Below, one piece after another: positions 54,147 to 64,000 of a DNA stretch of 64,000 nt; the first letter of the stretch is position 1; the number at the start of each line of letters is the position of its first letter. Below the pieces are notes generated by a model. The model was given only the letters and a program-made list of their open reading frames with translations, made no database searches and was not told the DNA's origin. The translations under genes were made by a program, and so were the position numbers. This DNA is from Neoscytalidium dimidiatum. Lineage: Eukaryota > Ascomycota > Dothideomycetes > Botryosphaeriales > Botryosphaeriaceae. The stretch covers positions 243,957-307,956 of the forward strand of contig JAVSCG010000040.1 in the NCBI GenBank assembly GCA_037367355.1, given 5' to 3'.

Positions 54147-54364
54147 ATACCCCTTTCAGCGCCTGACGAGTGGTTAGTACCTAGCTGAGATGAAATTCAC
54201 CGTGCTGTGATTACACACGATTACTAGTAATTCCTTTTTCATGTAATCGAGTTTCAGACTACAATTAATATTCTATCCTGTTTTAGGGGTTAGCTTAAGT
54301 TCACACTTTTGCATCCCTTTGTAAAGGCATATGTGGCACGTCTATAGCCCACAATGTTTCATAG

Positions 54365-55764
54365 CGACCAAATTTATCATACAAATAAATAAAGCATATT
54401 ACATACCCCAGATATACTAAAAATATATTGGCTGTGGGTTTGTATACGTCAGGGATAATGTAACCTATATACGTCCTTTATTCATACTTGACTTTAAAAC
54501 AACAATTCTATTAAAACCATCAGTAGTTAAATGATTTTTATTATTAATAATATGAGCTACCTCTTTAAAAGAAGAAAAATCTAAGCTTTTTATACCAAGG
54601 ATTGGATATTTATTAAAGAAGTCTATTATATTTAATACTTCTGAGAAGTTAGTAATTTGAAGATGAGCGGATCTCTCATTGGTATAAACATATTTAATTT
54701 TAGAGACTCCTGTTTGAATATCCAAAAGCTTAAGCGAACTATAATCACCTAATTTAAAGAAAGAAACCAGACCCAATATTACTGGTAAATCTCTAATATG
54801 TAAACCAATAGAAAATCTTAATTGGACCCTATTACCCAATTTATTAGTAGATGAACCACCAGTTTTTACAAAGAAGCCTCCATCACCACTAGTAAATCCT
54901 GCTACTCATTGTGGATCAGGTATACCTTTGAAAACATATTCAGGTTTACATACCTTAATTATATCAGAAAAATTAACTTTAAAAGAATCTTTGAGACCTA
55001 AATTAAGAGAAGCTTTAATACCAACAAGTTTATTTAAACCTTTTATAGTCAAATGTTCCTTATTATTAATAATAATAAGTGCTTGTTTAAATAATAAATA
55101 ATCAGATAATTTTTTAGTTACAAGAGAATATTTGTCAAAATGATTTATGATCACTTGTAAATCCTTAACTGATTCTATCCGAAATTGAATAGAATCCTTT
55201 CCATGTGAATGAATTTCACCTACACCGAAAAATCTTTTAATAGACTCCAACAATACTTGATCTTTCTTATGTAGACCTATACTGAATATAGATTTTACTC
55301 TATATCCTGTTTGGTATTTAGCATTACGTTGTATCAGAATAGAGAAGCATCCCTCTGCATCTGAAAAACCTGTAACGAATCAAGGATTTAATTTAAAGAT
55401 AGAAGATAAAGTACAATATAATGCTTTATTTATTAGGTTAGAAAGGACTTTGGCTTGATAATTTCTTTCGAAGCCCCTTAGAGTACACCTTAAACAAGGA
55501 CCACGACCCCCTTGTCAACTACCGTCTACTCGTTGCTCTTTTTCAGATTTTAATCCAAGGTTACCCTTAGAGTAGAATTTAAAACCTGACTTAGATCCGC
55601 GATATTCCATTTCTCTTTCGATCATATTCTGACTTATTACCATACCTGAGTGATTAGTTCAGCCACTTATATATTTTCATATATAGCTTGGTATCAGAAG
55701 TTTTAGGAGGTTCCCGGAGTTTGATAGTTCTACCCACACGAATGGTGTCCCACACCATTCAGCG
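54365..55764 (-). other. rns group I intron at about S1210
   Basis: 5' exon CATCATGGCCT ends at 55765; 3' exon CTATGAAACATTGTGGGC starts at 54364; ends in G. Core nearly identical to the rnl L1065 intron (AACCTCCTAAAACTTCTGAT, TATCGCGGATCTAAGTCAGG, AAGAGCAACGAGTAGACGGT). Confidence 0.7.
54465..55439 (-). CDS. Double-motif LAGLIDADG endonuclease
   Basis: Open with TGA as Trp from about 55439 to the stop at 54465. Motif 1 PWFVTGFSDAEGCFSILIQR, motif 2 QWVAGFTSGDGGFFVKTGGS, with HFDKYSLVTKKLSDYLLFKQ, HLTIKGLNKLVGIKASLNLG and HLTTDGFNRIVVLKSSMNKG. There is no clear ATG upstream; the DNA that encodes the N-terminal leader in the homologous L1065 gene is present here but contains TAA in that frame, so a different frame or a non-ATG start must be used. 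Catalytic residues are intact. Confidence 0.75.
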
Positions 55765-56234
55765 AGGCCATGATGACTTGTCTTAGTCCCTATTATATAA
55801 TCCAATATAGCGGTTAACTGCATTATTTAAACAAATAAAAAACAAGGGTTTACGATAATTTTTTGGATCTAACCAAATCTCACGACATTAACTGAAGACA
55901 GCCATGCAACGCCTGTGTTAATTTATTAATTAACATTCAAATTGTGGTAAGGTTTTTCGAGGATTATCGAATTAAATAGTCGAGATAGGTAGGCCCTCTC
56001 AGGCTTTCCCCCCACAAGAACCGTACGTGCGACTTTCATCGCATACGGCTCAAACAGAAATCTTCGGTTTTATTTTTACATTTTGATATGTAGATAACCT
56101 AGCAGCCCTCGCCACAAACAAATGTACCTTTTACGACAACATACAATGGAGGTACATTTGTCAGATTCTGCCGTATGTTAAGTCAGCCAATTTTCCTTAC
56201 ATTGGCTATGTAAAAAAAAAAGAAGTTAAATATT

Positions 56235-56280
56235 AAATTATTTCCGGGTAAGTTGGTCTTTGCGTGATTGATAAAACGAT
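56235..56280 (+). other. rnl-like fragment on the plus strand inside an rns intron
   Basis: AAATTATTTCCGGGTAAGTT then GGTCTTTGCGTGATTGATAA AACGAT read on the plus strand match large-rRNA sequence just after the L1923 site (this window's rnl has GGTCTTTGCATGAATGATAA AACGAT). It directly abuts the rns repeat 56283-56380, in opposite orientation. Confidence 0.55.
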
Positions 56281-56282
56281 AT

Positions 56283-56380
56283 TTAACACCAATCAGGGTC
56301 ACGCATACGAAGATTATTTATTAATAAACATAAGTCCAATTACCTATATTAAAAATTAACAATAACCAAACTTATTGCAC
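56283..56380 (-). repeat. 98-bp exact repeat of rns inside an intron
   Basis: Identical to 54049-54146 of the rns exon; no mismatch seen. Confidence 0.85.
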
Positions 56381-56389
56381 TCGGAGGAA

Positions 56390-56457
56390 CTAGTTTTTAC
56401 TCTTATTCATATTAGCTTTTAACTGTTTTATTTTTTCCAAACCATCAAAAGTGAGAT
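56390..56457 (-). pseudogene. LAGLIDADG C-terminal remnant
   Basis: NLTFDGLEKIKQLKANMNKS then a TAG: the conserved end of the LAGLIDADG family, all that is left of the gene once carried by this group II intron. Confidence 0.6.
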
Positions 56458-57159
56458 TTATAAATAAAATCATAAACTAAAATTATAAGTAAAAACTATT
56501 AATATTTAACTATATCCATAATATAGATTTACTTCAATTGAAATCTAATACCAGGCATTTGCTTTTTAACTTCTCCTTTCCCCTTTATCGGATACAACAA
56601 TTTCGATAAATCTTATATGTTGCCTCTTCTATAAACTAAACACGGGCGTCGACAAGACGACTGTGATCAACCCCTTTTTATAAAAAAGGGGTTGGTAATA
56701 ACTTAAAGAACCGCGGAGTACTTTTAAGAGCTTAATTTATAGCTGAAGATAAAGGGGTTACCAAGTTCAGATATTAGCACAATTTACGTAAGATTTAGGA
56801 GGATAGCTTTACTCCGGTAGAAATATGGTTTCTCTAATAGATTAGTATGTAAAATCTATTCCCTTCCACAAATCTCATGAGTAGTATATCGAAGCGTCAT
56901 TGCTATCTTGACTTTCGCTCTCCATGTCTTACTTACACTAGCTCCTGGAGATATAATTATACTTTTTATAATATATCTACATTGTCATCTAAGACAGGCT
57001 ACATTGTTCCTACAGCTTCACACATTCAATTACTATCCTGCATGTGTAGGTAGTGTTAGGTAGAGAATACCTAGTGGAATCGCACCACATTACTAATACC
57101 CGCTTCTTGTCGCACACATACTTCACTACTGGTTTCAGAAACGGTCTAATGATTCAATC

Positions 57160-58932
57160 CTGATTAATTAAGAGTAAATACAACGTATTTACTCGGGAAG
57201 TCAAAATAACCAATGTGCAATTGGCACCCATATTTACATATGGATTATCCACTCCTTCCCACGAGATATTTACCGTTACAGGATTCGACTGTACATTTGA
57301 ACGGGCATTTCAGCCCAGCTCCGGTGAACCAGTCTGTAGCGACATTTACAACTGCCGACGGTCTTGGGTTAGGATACCTTTAACCGTTTTCACCTAATTT
57401 TTCTACAGACCAACAACTGATTCGGTTGTAACCTTAACTCAATTATCTTAGTTTTAACTTTTTTAAAACTTATTGCTTAAGTAAGTTGGAGTTACTTAAG
57501 AATACTGGAACTCTTTTAATCTTATAGCCACCATATTCTTGACTCTCTATTGAGTCTATATTAATATGCCTTTTTAATGTTCTATAACTTACACCTATAA
57601 TTTTTAAAACTTCATTTAGAGTTTCCGCTATACAAAGTTCTCCATTTGGTCTAATAATTTCATAAACACTACCTGATTTAAAAAACACTGTTTTATTTGA
57701 AGCTATATCTCGTACACAACCATTGATAAGTCGTTCGATAATAGGTTTTGCATTTATGATTTCATTTATTTCCTCAGAAGTAAGAATATCTCTAACTTCC
57801 CCTGAATAAGTAGATAAACGAAAATTATGCATATTATAGGATAATTTTAAAATTAATGTTCTTACCCTATCTATTTTATGTGAACCTTTGTATACTGCAT
57901 TACAAATAATTTTAAAATCAACAAAATCTAAACCTTTTTTTGAAATAAATTCCATATCTTCTAAATAAGGGATAAGGTAGTTATTTAACACATTAATGTT
58001 TTTAATCAATAAAATTGCACTATTTCTACCTTTCTGTTTGTTTATGGAAATAATCGCGCTAGATGTGCTTTTTAATTGATAAATATTCTATTTATCAAAA
58101 CCTAAATTGCTTATCAAATAATCTTTTATTTTTTCCAGCACAAAAACTTGATCTCCCTGTAATTCAATTGAAAAAGTAGGTTCTATATCAGTTCTGGAAA
58201 GAAAGAGAAAGAGCTGTCCCCTTCTATAAAACCTAATAACCAATTTTTTGAAATAACAACTTTATGATTTGAAGGCATATTAATAGAAGTACGTTTAGTA
58301 TTAATAGAGTTTTTATACTCCATTATTTTATTTTTTAATTGATCTAGATCATCCGAATTTAACTTTTTATCTCTTTCATGATATAGAGTAAAAGCTTTTT
58401 TAAAACTCAAATAATCTAGATATTTAGTGGTATTTAGATTATACTCATCAAAGATAAGCAACAATTTATAAATTCCTTGCTTATCAGATACTGTAAATGT
58501 ACATTTATCTTTAGATAAACTTATATTACCCATATCCAGTCTCTTTTTAATAAACTCTAATACATGCAGATCGTCTCTATGTAATTCTATTTTAAACATA
58601 AAAGAAAATTTACTAATCTTTGTTTTATCTGCACTATTTACAGCATGAATGACAAAACAAGACTCTGCATCTGAAAAACCTACAAACCATTCAAAGAATT
58701 CAGTTGTAGATTTTTCTTCATCAACATTTAACCTCTTCATTTGACTATTACCATTTTTAACTTTCACAAGACCTATTCCATTATAATATAAAACAGGGGT
58801 AGGCATAAACATCATTCAGAGTTCTCCTGTATACGATGCAATAATATTTTTAAGAAAGTAAAACAGCCAGTAGAGTTGGATTTTAACCAACACTGCATTT
58901 CGCCCTCTAATTATGAGGTATGCACACATTAC
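57160..58932 (-). other. rns group I intron at about S911
   Basis: 5' exon ACGCAGGAACT ends at 58933; 3' exon GATTGAATCATTAGACC starts at 57159. 3' core GTCGCTACAGACTGGTTCAC and CGAATCCTGTAACGG. Hosts a LAGLIDADG gene. Confidence 0.65.
57470..58815 (-). pseudogene. LAGLIDADG endonuclease with frameshift and stop
   Basis: From ATG 58815: EFFEWFVGFSDAESCFVIHA (motif 1), FMFKIELHRDDLHVLEFIKK, FDEYNLNTTKYLDYLSFKKA, then motif 2 SKNWLLGFIEGDSSFSF. Just after it, in a CTTTCTCTTTCTTT run, the frame changes, and a TAG follows about 35 codons later; the remainder (YLIPYLEDMEFISKKGLDFV, VYKGSHKIDRVRTLILKLSY) and an unusual C-terminal extension with CIAETLNEVLKIIGVSYRTL, like the helix-turn-helix repeats of GIY-YIG enzymes, run open to 57470. 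Probably inactive as encoded. Confidence 0.65.
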
Positions 58933-59153
58933 AGTTCCTGCGTTGCCACATTACTCTTGAGGTGGAATGCTTACACTTTCATTTATAGATCAAATAAATA
59001 TTTCTAATCTATAACATTCATAATTGTCTGCCTGGACTACTAGGGTATCTAGTTGAGATAGGTAGGCCCTCTCAGGCTTTCCCCCTCTTAGAACCGTACG
59101 TGCCACTTTCATGGCATACGGCTCAAACATTATGTGCGTATTTATTATATGTA

Positions 59154-59974
59154 TTATTTAACATTATTTTCTTTTCATAAAACATATTGACTATGTTTAT
59201 TACCTTGTAATGGTATTACATTAGGACTATTTAAAAATCTATTAGATTTCCAATGTCTTTTTTACTTGAAATGGCTAATTGATAAGTAGCTTTTCTTTCA
59301 CCTCCTGTACTTTTAGATCAAATAGATCTATTTGATACATTAGGTCCGAAAGAGAGTCTAGATTTAATTAATTAAAGAGCATCTTTGTCTGTATGCTCAA
59401 TAATAAAATTACATTTACCATCTCTTAAATAGAAACAACCTTCACCATTAATAAAACCTACGATCCAGTTATCTATATCCAAGTTTCCAGCCAAGTTATC
59501 ATCTGATTTAACTACATGTTTAAGTTGCTCATACACAGATAACATACATTCAGTTTTATACTGGTTGTATAAGTCTAAAGTTTTAAATTCTTTAATATTA
59601 TTGATAAGACCTTCTCTTAAAAAGAGAAATCTAGATAACTGACTAAAAGTTCTTAAATGAAAATTATCAAAAAGATTACAAATAAAAAGTATACTTGAAT
59701 AATCATTTATTGCTAAACGAGCTTCATTCTTAGATTGAGATATATTAATTGTCCCAATATTATTTAAATTTTTATAAATAATCTCTATAAGCTCTTTATC
59801 TCTATGTAAAGCCAAATGGAAACCGTAACCAACATTATATTTACTAATTTCACCCGATTTAAAGGTTCTTTTTTTTGGATATACTAGGAAGTTACCTTCC
59901 GCGTCTACAAAGCCAACGAATCAACTGATTCATTTAGAATCTAAATTTAAAATGTTTAAGTTTGTGTTTTTCAT
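59154..59974 (-). pseudogene. LAGLIDADG endonuclease with one stop and one frameshift
   Basis: From ATG 59974: KWISWFVGFVDAEGNFLVYP (motif 1), YGFHLALHRDKELIEIIYKN, motif 2 DNWIVGFINGEGCFYLRDGK, CNFIIEHTDKDAL then TAA at 59372. The family continues exactly here (LIKSRLSFGPNVSNRSIWSK, YQLAISSKKDIGNLIDF), then after a one-base change LNSPNVIPLQGNKHSQYVLW to a stop at 59154. Two recent lesions. Confidence 0.7.
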
Positions 59975-60985
59975 GTTTTTCTCTCTCTATCAAAATAAGT
60001 GCGTACTTTAAGCAAAAAGATAGCCCATATTTAATACTTACGCTATCCCATTGTCGCCCTTACGGGCGGGCTTTACTGCCCAGTATATTAATAATAAAGT
60101 ACTATATAATATAATACAATAATATCCTTAATATATTGTTGGATTATAAATGGATAACTTACCTTTCAGTTGTATAACGAATTCTTCCTTTACCCAACTC
60201 AACTTCCTCCTCTCGGGCCATTGTCTTTATCTTCCGGTTGCGACCTCTTCATAGTCGTTCATACTCAAGTACTCAGATCCTAAAGTTACTAATAAATCGT
60301 CCTCCTATTTATGTTATATATATATATAATTATTCAATTATATTGAATAAACACCTCTCGTTTAAATGATAAGGGAGCTCTTTACCATCTTAATCGCGAG
60401 ATAAGTATTTCCTATCCACGTCTTAGGTTACCCTAATGGACTTTGGGATGTAACGGATTCCCTTGCAAATCCTTCTCAATCAAGGCAATGTTTAAGCCAA
60501 TATAACAATAAATAAAATTTCGTAGATACGTAAACAATATTTAACAGGTACCGCTTTTGGCGTCAGTATGTTCAATAACTACTCCAATTTATCGAACCGC
60601 TGAAGCATATGTATAAAGGTATATCTACTATCTTTCCACGGGGCCTACTATTAATCAGCCGCTCACCATCTGGTTTGCCTGAACTATCTATAAAAACGAA
60701 ACAAATGTTAAATAATTTTATTGCCTATAAATAATATAATAGCTATTGTAATACTTAATACTTTTTATTAAGTATAAATTTATATAAAAGAAATAGAAGG
60801 AACTAATTCATTAAAGGTATACAGTAAATACTCTTTAAATAATACATAATAATACATAATATTAATAAATAATCCATATAATCAATATTAAAAAATAAAT
60901 TAATACACACATAACATCTATACGTAAGTTGGCTCCCTTTCAGGTGGGTCATTATACTCCCCTCTCTTTTCTTTTTTATATATAT

Positions 60986-62014
60986 TTATTCATTTGATTT
61001 GCTATCAGCTGTCGCTGCATATATTCTTTTTTTGTTCATTTCACTTTGTATACTACGAATTTGTTCTAAACCTTGTTCTGTTAAATGCATTCGATTGTGC
61101 ATTAATTCAACTACTTTACAAAAAGATAAGAAATCCAATACTTTTACACCAACCATAGGGTGTTTATTAAAGAAAGGTATTATTTTTTATTTAATATCTG
61201 AAAATTTTGTAACAACATATTCAACAGAAGTCTTTTTTGACTCCAAAAAGTTACCACAGCCTAAGTATTCAACTATACTTTTAATTAATAAACGGTCACG
61301 ATTATGTTGACTAATAGAAAAACGTAAAGCTATTTGATAACCCGTTTTGTTACCAGCACTTTTCACAATACTGACTAAAAAACATCCTTCACCATTTACA
61401 AACCCAGCTAACCAGCTAGGATGTAAAATCTTAATGGACTTTACTTCAGGTCTTACTACTGGGTTAGTATTAGGATAAAATTTCTTTAGTTTATCAGATA
61501 AACCATTATTTAAGGAAGCCCTTAAGTTTACAATTTTCTGTAGACCTTCGGGATTAAGGTGTTGTTTATGTTGTAACATATAAACAGCTTGTCTAAATAA
61601 TTCAAAATCTGCATATTTATTAGTTATTAATGGATATTGAATAAAGTGCGGTATTATCACTTCGTTAATATCTTTAATACTAATTACCCTAAAAGTTACA
61701 ACATCTCTATTGTTTGAATACACAATTCTACCTACACCTTTAAAAAATTTTTATATATTTTCTAACAGTAAAGCATCTCTTTTGTGTAAATTTATACTAA
61801 ATTTTGGCTGGATTTGATAGTTTCCAGATTTTCTTACCATAAATTGTAGTATAAAAGAGCTTTCTGCGTCACAGAAACCGGTAACAAAATAGGGATTAAT
61901 ATTAGAGAAAGTTTTGCGAGTAGTATCCGTAGAATAAGTACTACGATTGTATGTATATAAAGATTTAAATAATTTAAAATTGTTCATCATGGAGCCCCGC
62001 CCCCTCTTTCTCAA
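60986..62014 (-). pseudogene. Double-motif LAGLIDADG endonuclease with two in-frame TAA
   Basis: From an ATG at 62014 (or MMNNFKLF at 61990): PYFVTGFCDAESSFILQFMV (motif 1), ALLLENI then TAA, KFFKGVGRIVYSNNRD, HFIQYPLITNKYADFELFRQ, motif 2 PSWLAGFVNGEGCFLVSIVK, VVTKFSDIK then TAA, KIIPFFNKHPMVGVKVLDFL, HLTEQGLEQIRSIQSEMNKK, end 60986. The frame is otherwise continuous and both motifs are kept; each TAA falls in an AAA/ATA-rich context. Confidence 0.7.
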
Positions 62015-63689
62015 AATTTTAGAATGAGATAAAATATCTCAGCAAGAAACTCAGCAATAAGCAAGTAAGAAAAATATCTTAGATTTCCCTATGAACAGAA
62101 AGATGATTTTTTTTTTCAAGTAAATCAGAAAGATATATAATTATTACAAAGAGGGCATAAATTAATAACTTAGAGTTCACATGGGGAACTAATAAATTTA
62201 TTATATAGTAAAAATAGTTTTACTAAACTATTTATATTTAACAATTTTCGTATTATAAAGCTAAATGAACAAATAAATTAAAAATAAAATAAAATAAAAA
62301 GAGAGTTAGGAAAATTTTCCCTATCCATTTCATTACAAAATGGCCTTTGCTTTTTACGTTATCCTTTTACCTCTGATCCATAGATTACTTTACAGTAATC
62401 CTTGCCAATATATTTCAATATTTGGCAAATCATAGGCATTACCCTGTTCTTCTATAAAAACAAACTTCTTCCTTAGGTTCCGGCTTTACTTTGAAAATTA
62501 TCTATCCATCATCATTTAACCTAGGACTCGTTAAATGCCTAATTAACTATATCTAACATATAGCTTCTTCATTAAGAAGATACAAAGTTTTAGTTACACC
62601 GATTCGATCTCTCTAACCATAGAAGAAAGCCAATATTATATAAATACATATAATACTTTCTCCAGAGCTTTATACAAAACAGTTGCCCGTAATGCATATC
62701 TGAATAGACTAATGTATGATGGAATACAATGCATAATCATTAAAAAACGTTATACAATTCTTATAGAAGCTTATCAGGTCGCACATCCTATTCGCTCCCC
62801 AAGCCTTCGTCCCTCAACGTCAGTTTTTACATAGAGGATTGCCTTCGCCGTTATCCGTGCCTAGAGGTATCAATGAATTTTATCTCTACACCAATAGTAC
62901 TATATTTGCCTCTCACATAAAACTCTAGTATATCCGTACCCTTTTGGGGCGTGATACACCGTCTAGGTACCCTTTAAACCTAATAAAGATGAATAACACT
63001 AGTCTCCCTTGTGTTGCCGCGACTGCTGGCACAAGATTTGGTCAAGACATATAGATAGAAAATTGTCATTATCATTATTCTATCTAGAACTTTATCCGAC
63101 AAAGTCGGTGCTATATATTATCTCTAATATATATATCCATTCCCCCAAGTTGCTGGTTCAGCCGTTAGGCCATTGACCAATATTCCTCACTGCTGTACTA
63201 TACGTATTGGGGTTTTTTCAGACCCAATGTGATCGATCGACCTCTCAGTCTCGACTACGGACATGAGCTAGTTAAGTCATTACCTTAACTACTACCAGCC
63301 CGAGATATTAATTTTCATCTAGGAGCGAAAATAAATTTCTTTTAATACAAATTTTTTGTATGATATAAGGAATTTTAATGTCCCTTACTCCAAGGTAGCC
63401 ATAATATCATTTACTCACCTGTACACCACTTCTAACTAAATTATTTCTAATGAAATTAGACGTTCGATTAGCATGTGTCAAGCACTTGGATAGCGTTCAA
63501 TCAGAGCCATCATCAAACTCAATAAAAATTATATTAAATATTATATGTAATATACTTTTTATATTTACATATAAATGGTTATGCACCATTACTATCATAA
63601 AATACAAAAAAAAATATTACTTAAAAGTTAATTATTTTTGTTATATATATAATTTTAAGATAGTTAATATATACTGTGTCAAACTTGTT

Positions 63690-63760
63690 ATATTAAAGGA
63701 ATTTTTCCTTTATTCCACCTTTTACAAAGTGGTTCAGACTATTTCTTCATCTTTATATCA
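63690..63760 (-). other. Relic of the 3' end of the rnl L2449 intron, next to rps3
   Basis: Gene orientation GAAGAAATAGTCTGAACCAC, TTTGTAAAAGGTGGAATAAA GG; the rnl L2449 intron ends GAAGACATAGTCTGAACCTC, TTTGTGAAAAGAGGAATAAA GG (18175-18215). It lies about 60 bp after the rps3 stop. Confidence 0.6.
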
Positions 63761-63815
63761 TTAAATCTAATTTGTGCAACGCGAAAATATATGTAAATAA
63801 TAATTTTTATAATGA

Positions 63816-64000
63816 TTAGTAACTACTTATCCATACTTTTAGACCATAAGCTCCATTAGGTGTTTTAGAGTTTATGTTTGTATATTCTATGTTAGATTTT
63901 ACATAACCTCTTAACATTACTGATGATATTTTATTATCATAAGAAGAAATATTTCTTAGATTACCTATATATTTTAATTTAGATATAGATCTTGAAGCAA
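63816..64000 (-). CDS. rps3: Ribosomal protein S3, C-terminal end
   Basis: The last 61 codons of a frame that continues beyond the window: SKLKYIGNLRNISSYDNKIS, SVMLRGYVKSNIEYTNINSK and TPNGAYGLKVWISSY, TAA at 63816. The GLKVWI end is the conserved C-terminus of S3, a protein of the small mitoribosomal subunit head. In most Pezizomycotina rps3 sits in the rnl L2449 intron; here it lies upstream of rns, followed by a relic of that intron's 3' end. Start lies outside the window. Confidence 0.8.
   Translation of the reverse strand, partial: ASRSISKLKYIGNLRNISSYDNKISSVMLRGYVKSNIEYTNINSKTPNGAYGLKVWISSY

Larger units (their letters stand above)
55979..57115 (-). other. rns group II intron near S946-S952
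   Basis: Begins GTGCGACAAGAAGCGGG at 57115 after exon CAGTAGTGAAGTATGT; ends CTACCTATCTCGAC before exon TATTTAATTCG. Domain V at about 56005-56052 (GAGCCGTATGCGATGAAAGT, GCACGTACGGTTC). The LAGLIDADG gene has been lost except for 22 codons. It contains a 98-bp rns copy and an rnl-like fragment. Confidence 0.75.
59052..62784 (-). other. rns group II intron at S788, possibly composite
   Basis: Begins GTGCGACCTGATAAGC at 62784 after exon GGGGAGCGAATAGGAT; ends CTACCTATCTCAAC at 59052 before TAGATACCC. Domain V at about 59085-59130 (GAGCCGTATGCCATGAAAGT, GCACGTACGGTTC). It holds two LAGLIDADG genes separated by about 1 kb of structured RNA-like sequence (60990-60000), more than one group II intron normally needs, so an intron inside an intron is possible. 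Confidence 0.7.
53455..63527 (-). rRNA. rns: Small subunit ribosomal RNA with five introns
   Basis: The 16S-like RNA of the mitoribosome. 5' end GAGTTTGATGATGGCTCTGA (63.52 kb), GTGCCAGCAGTCGCGGC (63.03 kb), GAGCGAATAGGAT|TAGATACCC across the first intron, AACTGATTGAATCATTAGAC across the second, TATTTAATTCGATAATCC (55.97 kb), CAAGTCATCATGGCC (55.78 kb), GGGCTATAGACGTGCC (54.35 kb), GGTGTTAAGTCG (54.05 kb) and TAGGGGAACTTGCC (53.47 kb). Exons: 62785-63527, 58933-59051, 57116-57159, 55765-55978, about 54030-54364, and 53455 to about 53515. Ends approximate. Confidence 0.9.

Noticed and set aside
60986..62014. Reassignment of TAA to sense, because several HEGs carry in-frame TAA
   Set aside because: nad6 fusion, rps3 and intact HEGs end in TAA at expected places, and the affected HEGs also have frameshifts or inserts, so decay is simpler.

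Overview
The window is a stretch of a large, intron-bloated mitochondrial genome from a filamentous ascomycete (Pezizomycotina). Evidence: every real gene lies on the minus strand; a tRNA-Trp with anticodon TCA is present and TGA must be read as tryptophan in all reading frames (translation table 4); nad6, cox3 and rps3 look fungal; and the tRNA cluster 3' of the large rRNA is a rearranged form of the Pezizomycotina T-E-V-M-M-L-A-F-L-Q-H-M cluster. I cannot fix the genus. Because TGA is sense, frames read with the standard code look broken; several 'fragments' are one long gene.

Layout in gene (minus-strand) order from the right edge: 3' end of free-standing rps3 (64.0-63.8 kb); rns (63.53-53.45 kb) split by two group II and three group I introns; a block of homing-endonuclease genes (HEGs) with two extra copies of the rns 3' end (53.2-50.5 kb); trnY, trnN, trnR; nad6 fused in frame to a GIY-YIG endonuclease (49.6-47.4 kb) plus a decayed second copy of the junction; trnV, K, G, D, S, W, I, S, P mixed with dead GIY-YIG genes (46.9-40.5 kb); rnl (about 40.47-15.06 kb) with at least eight group I and group II introns; the tRNA cluster M, T, M, L, E, (H, M duplicate), A, F, L, Q, H, M with one intact free GIY-YIG gene; and cox3 exon 1 (5.7 kb) running in frame into two tandem LAGLIDADG enzymes, followed by more HEGs to the left edge. 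cox3 exon 2 is not seen.

The window is dominated by selfish DNA acting on several levels: introns in both rRNAs; LAGLIDADG and GIY-YIG genes inside them; HEGs inserted into other HEGs; HEG-linked duplications of the ends of host genes (nad6 3', rns 3', an atp6 piece, cox3 leader); and a family of short GC-rich palindromes that have entered HEG reading frames, sometimes in frame. The most interesting reading is that endonuclease genes here spread by attaching to gene ends and bringing a replacement copy of that end, with GC palindromes as a second layer of mobile DNA. rRNA exon and intron borders were placed by eye against conserved rRNA motifs and are approximate unless a border motif is named.
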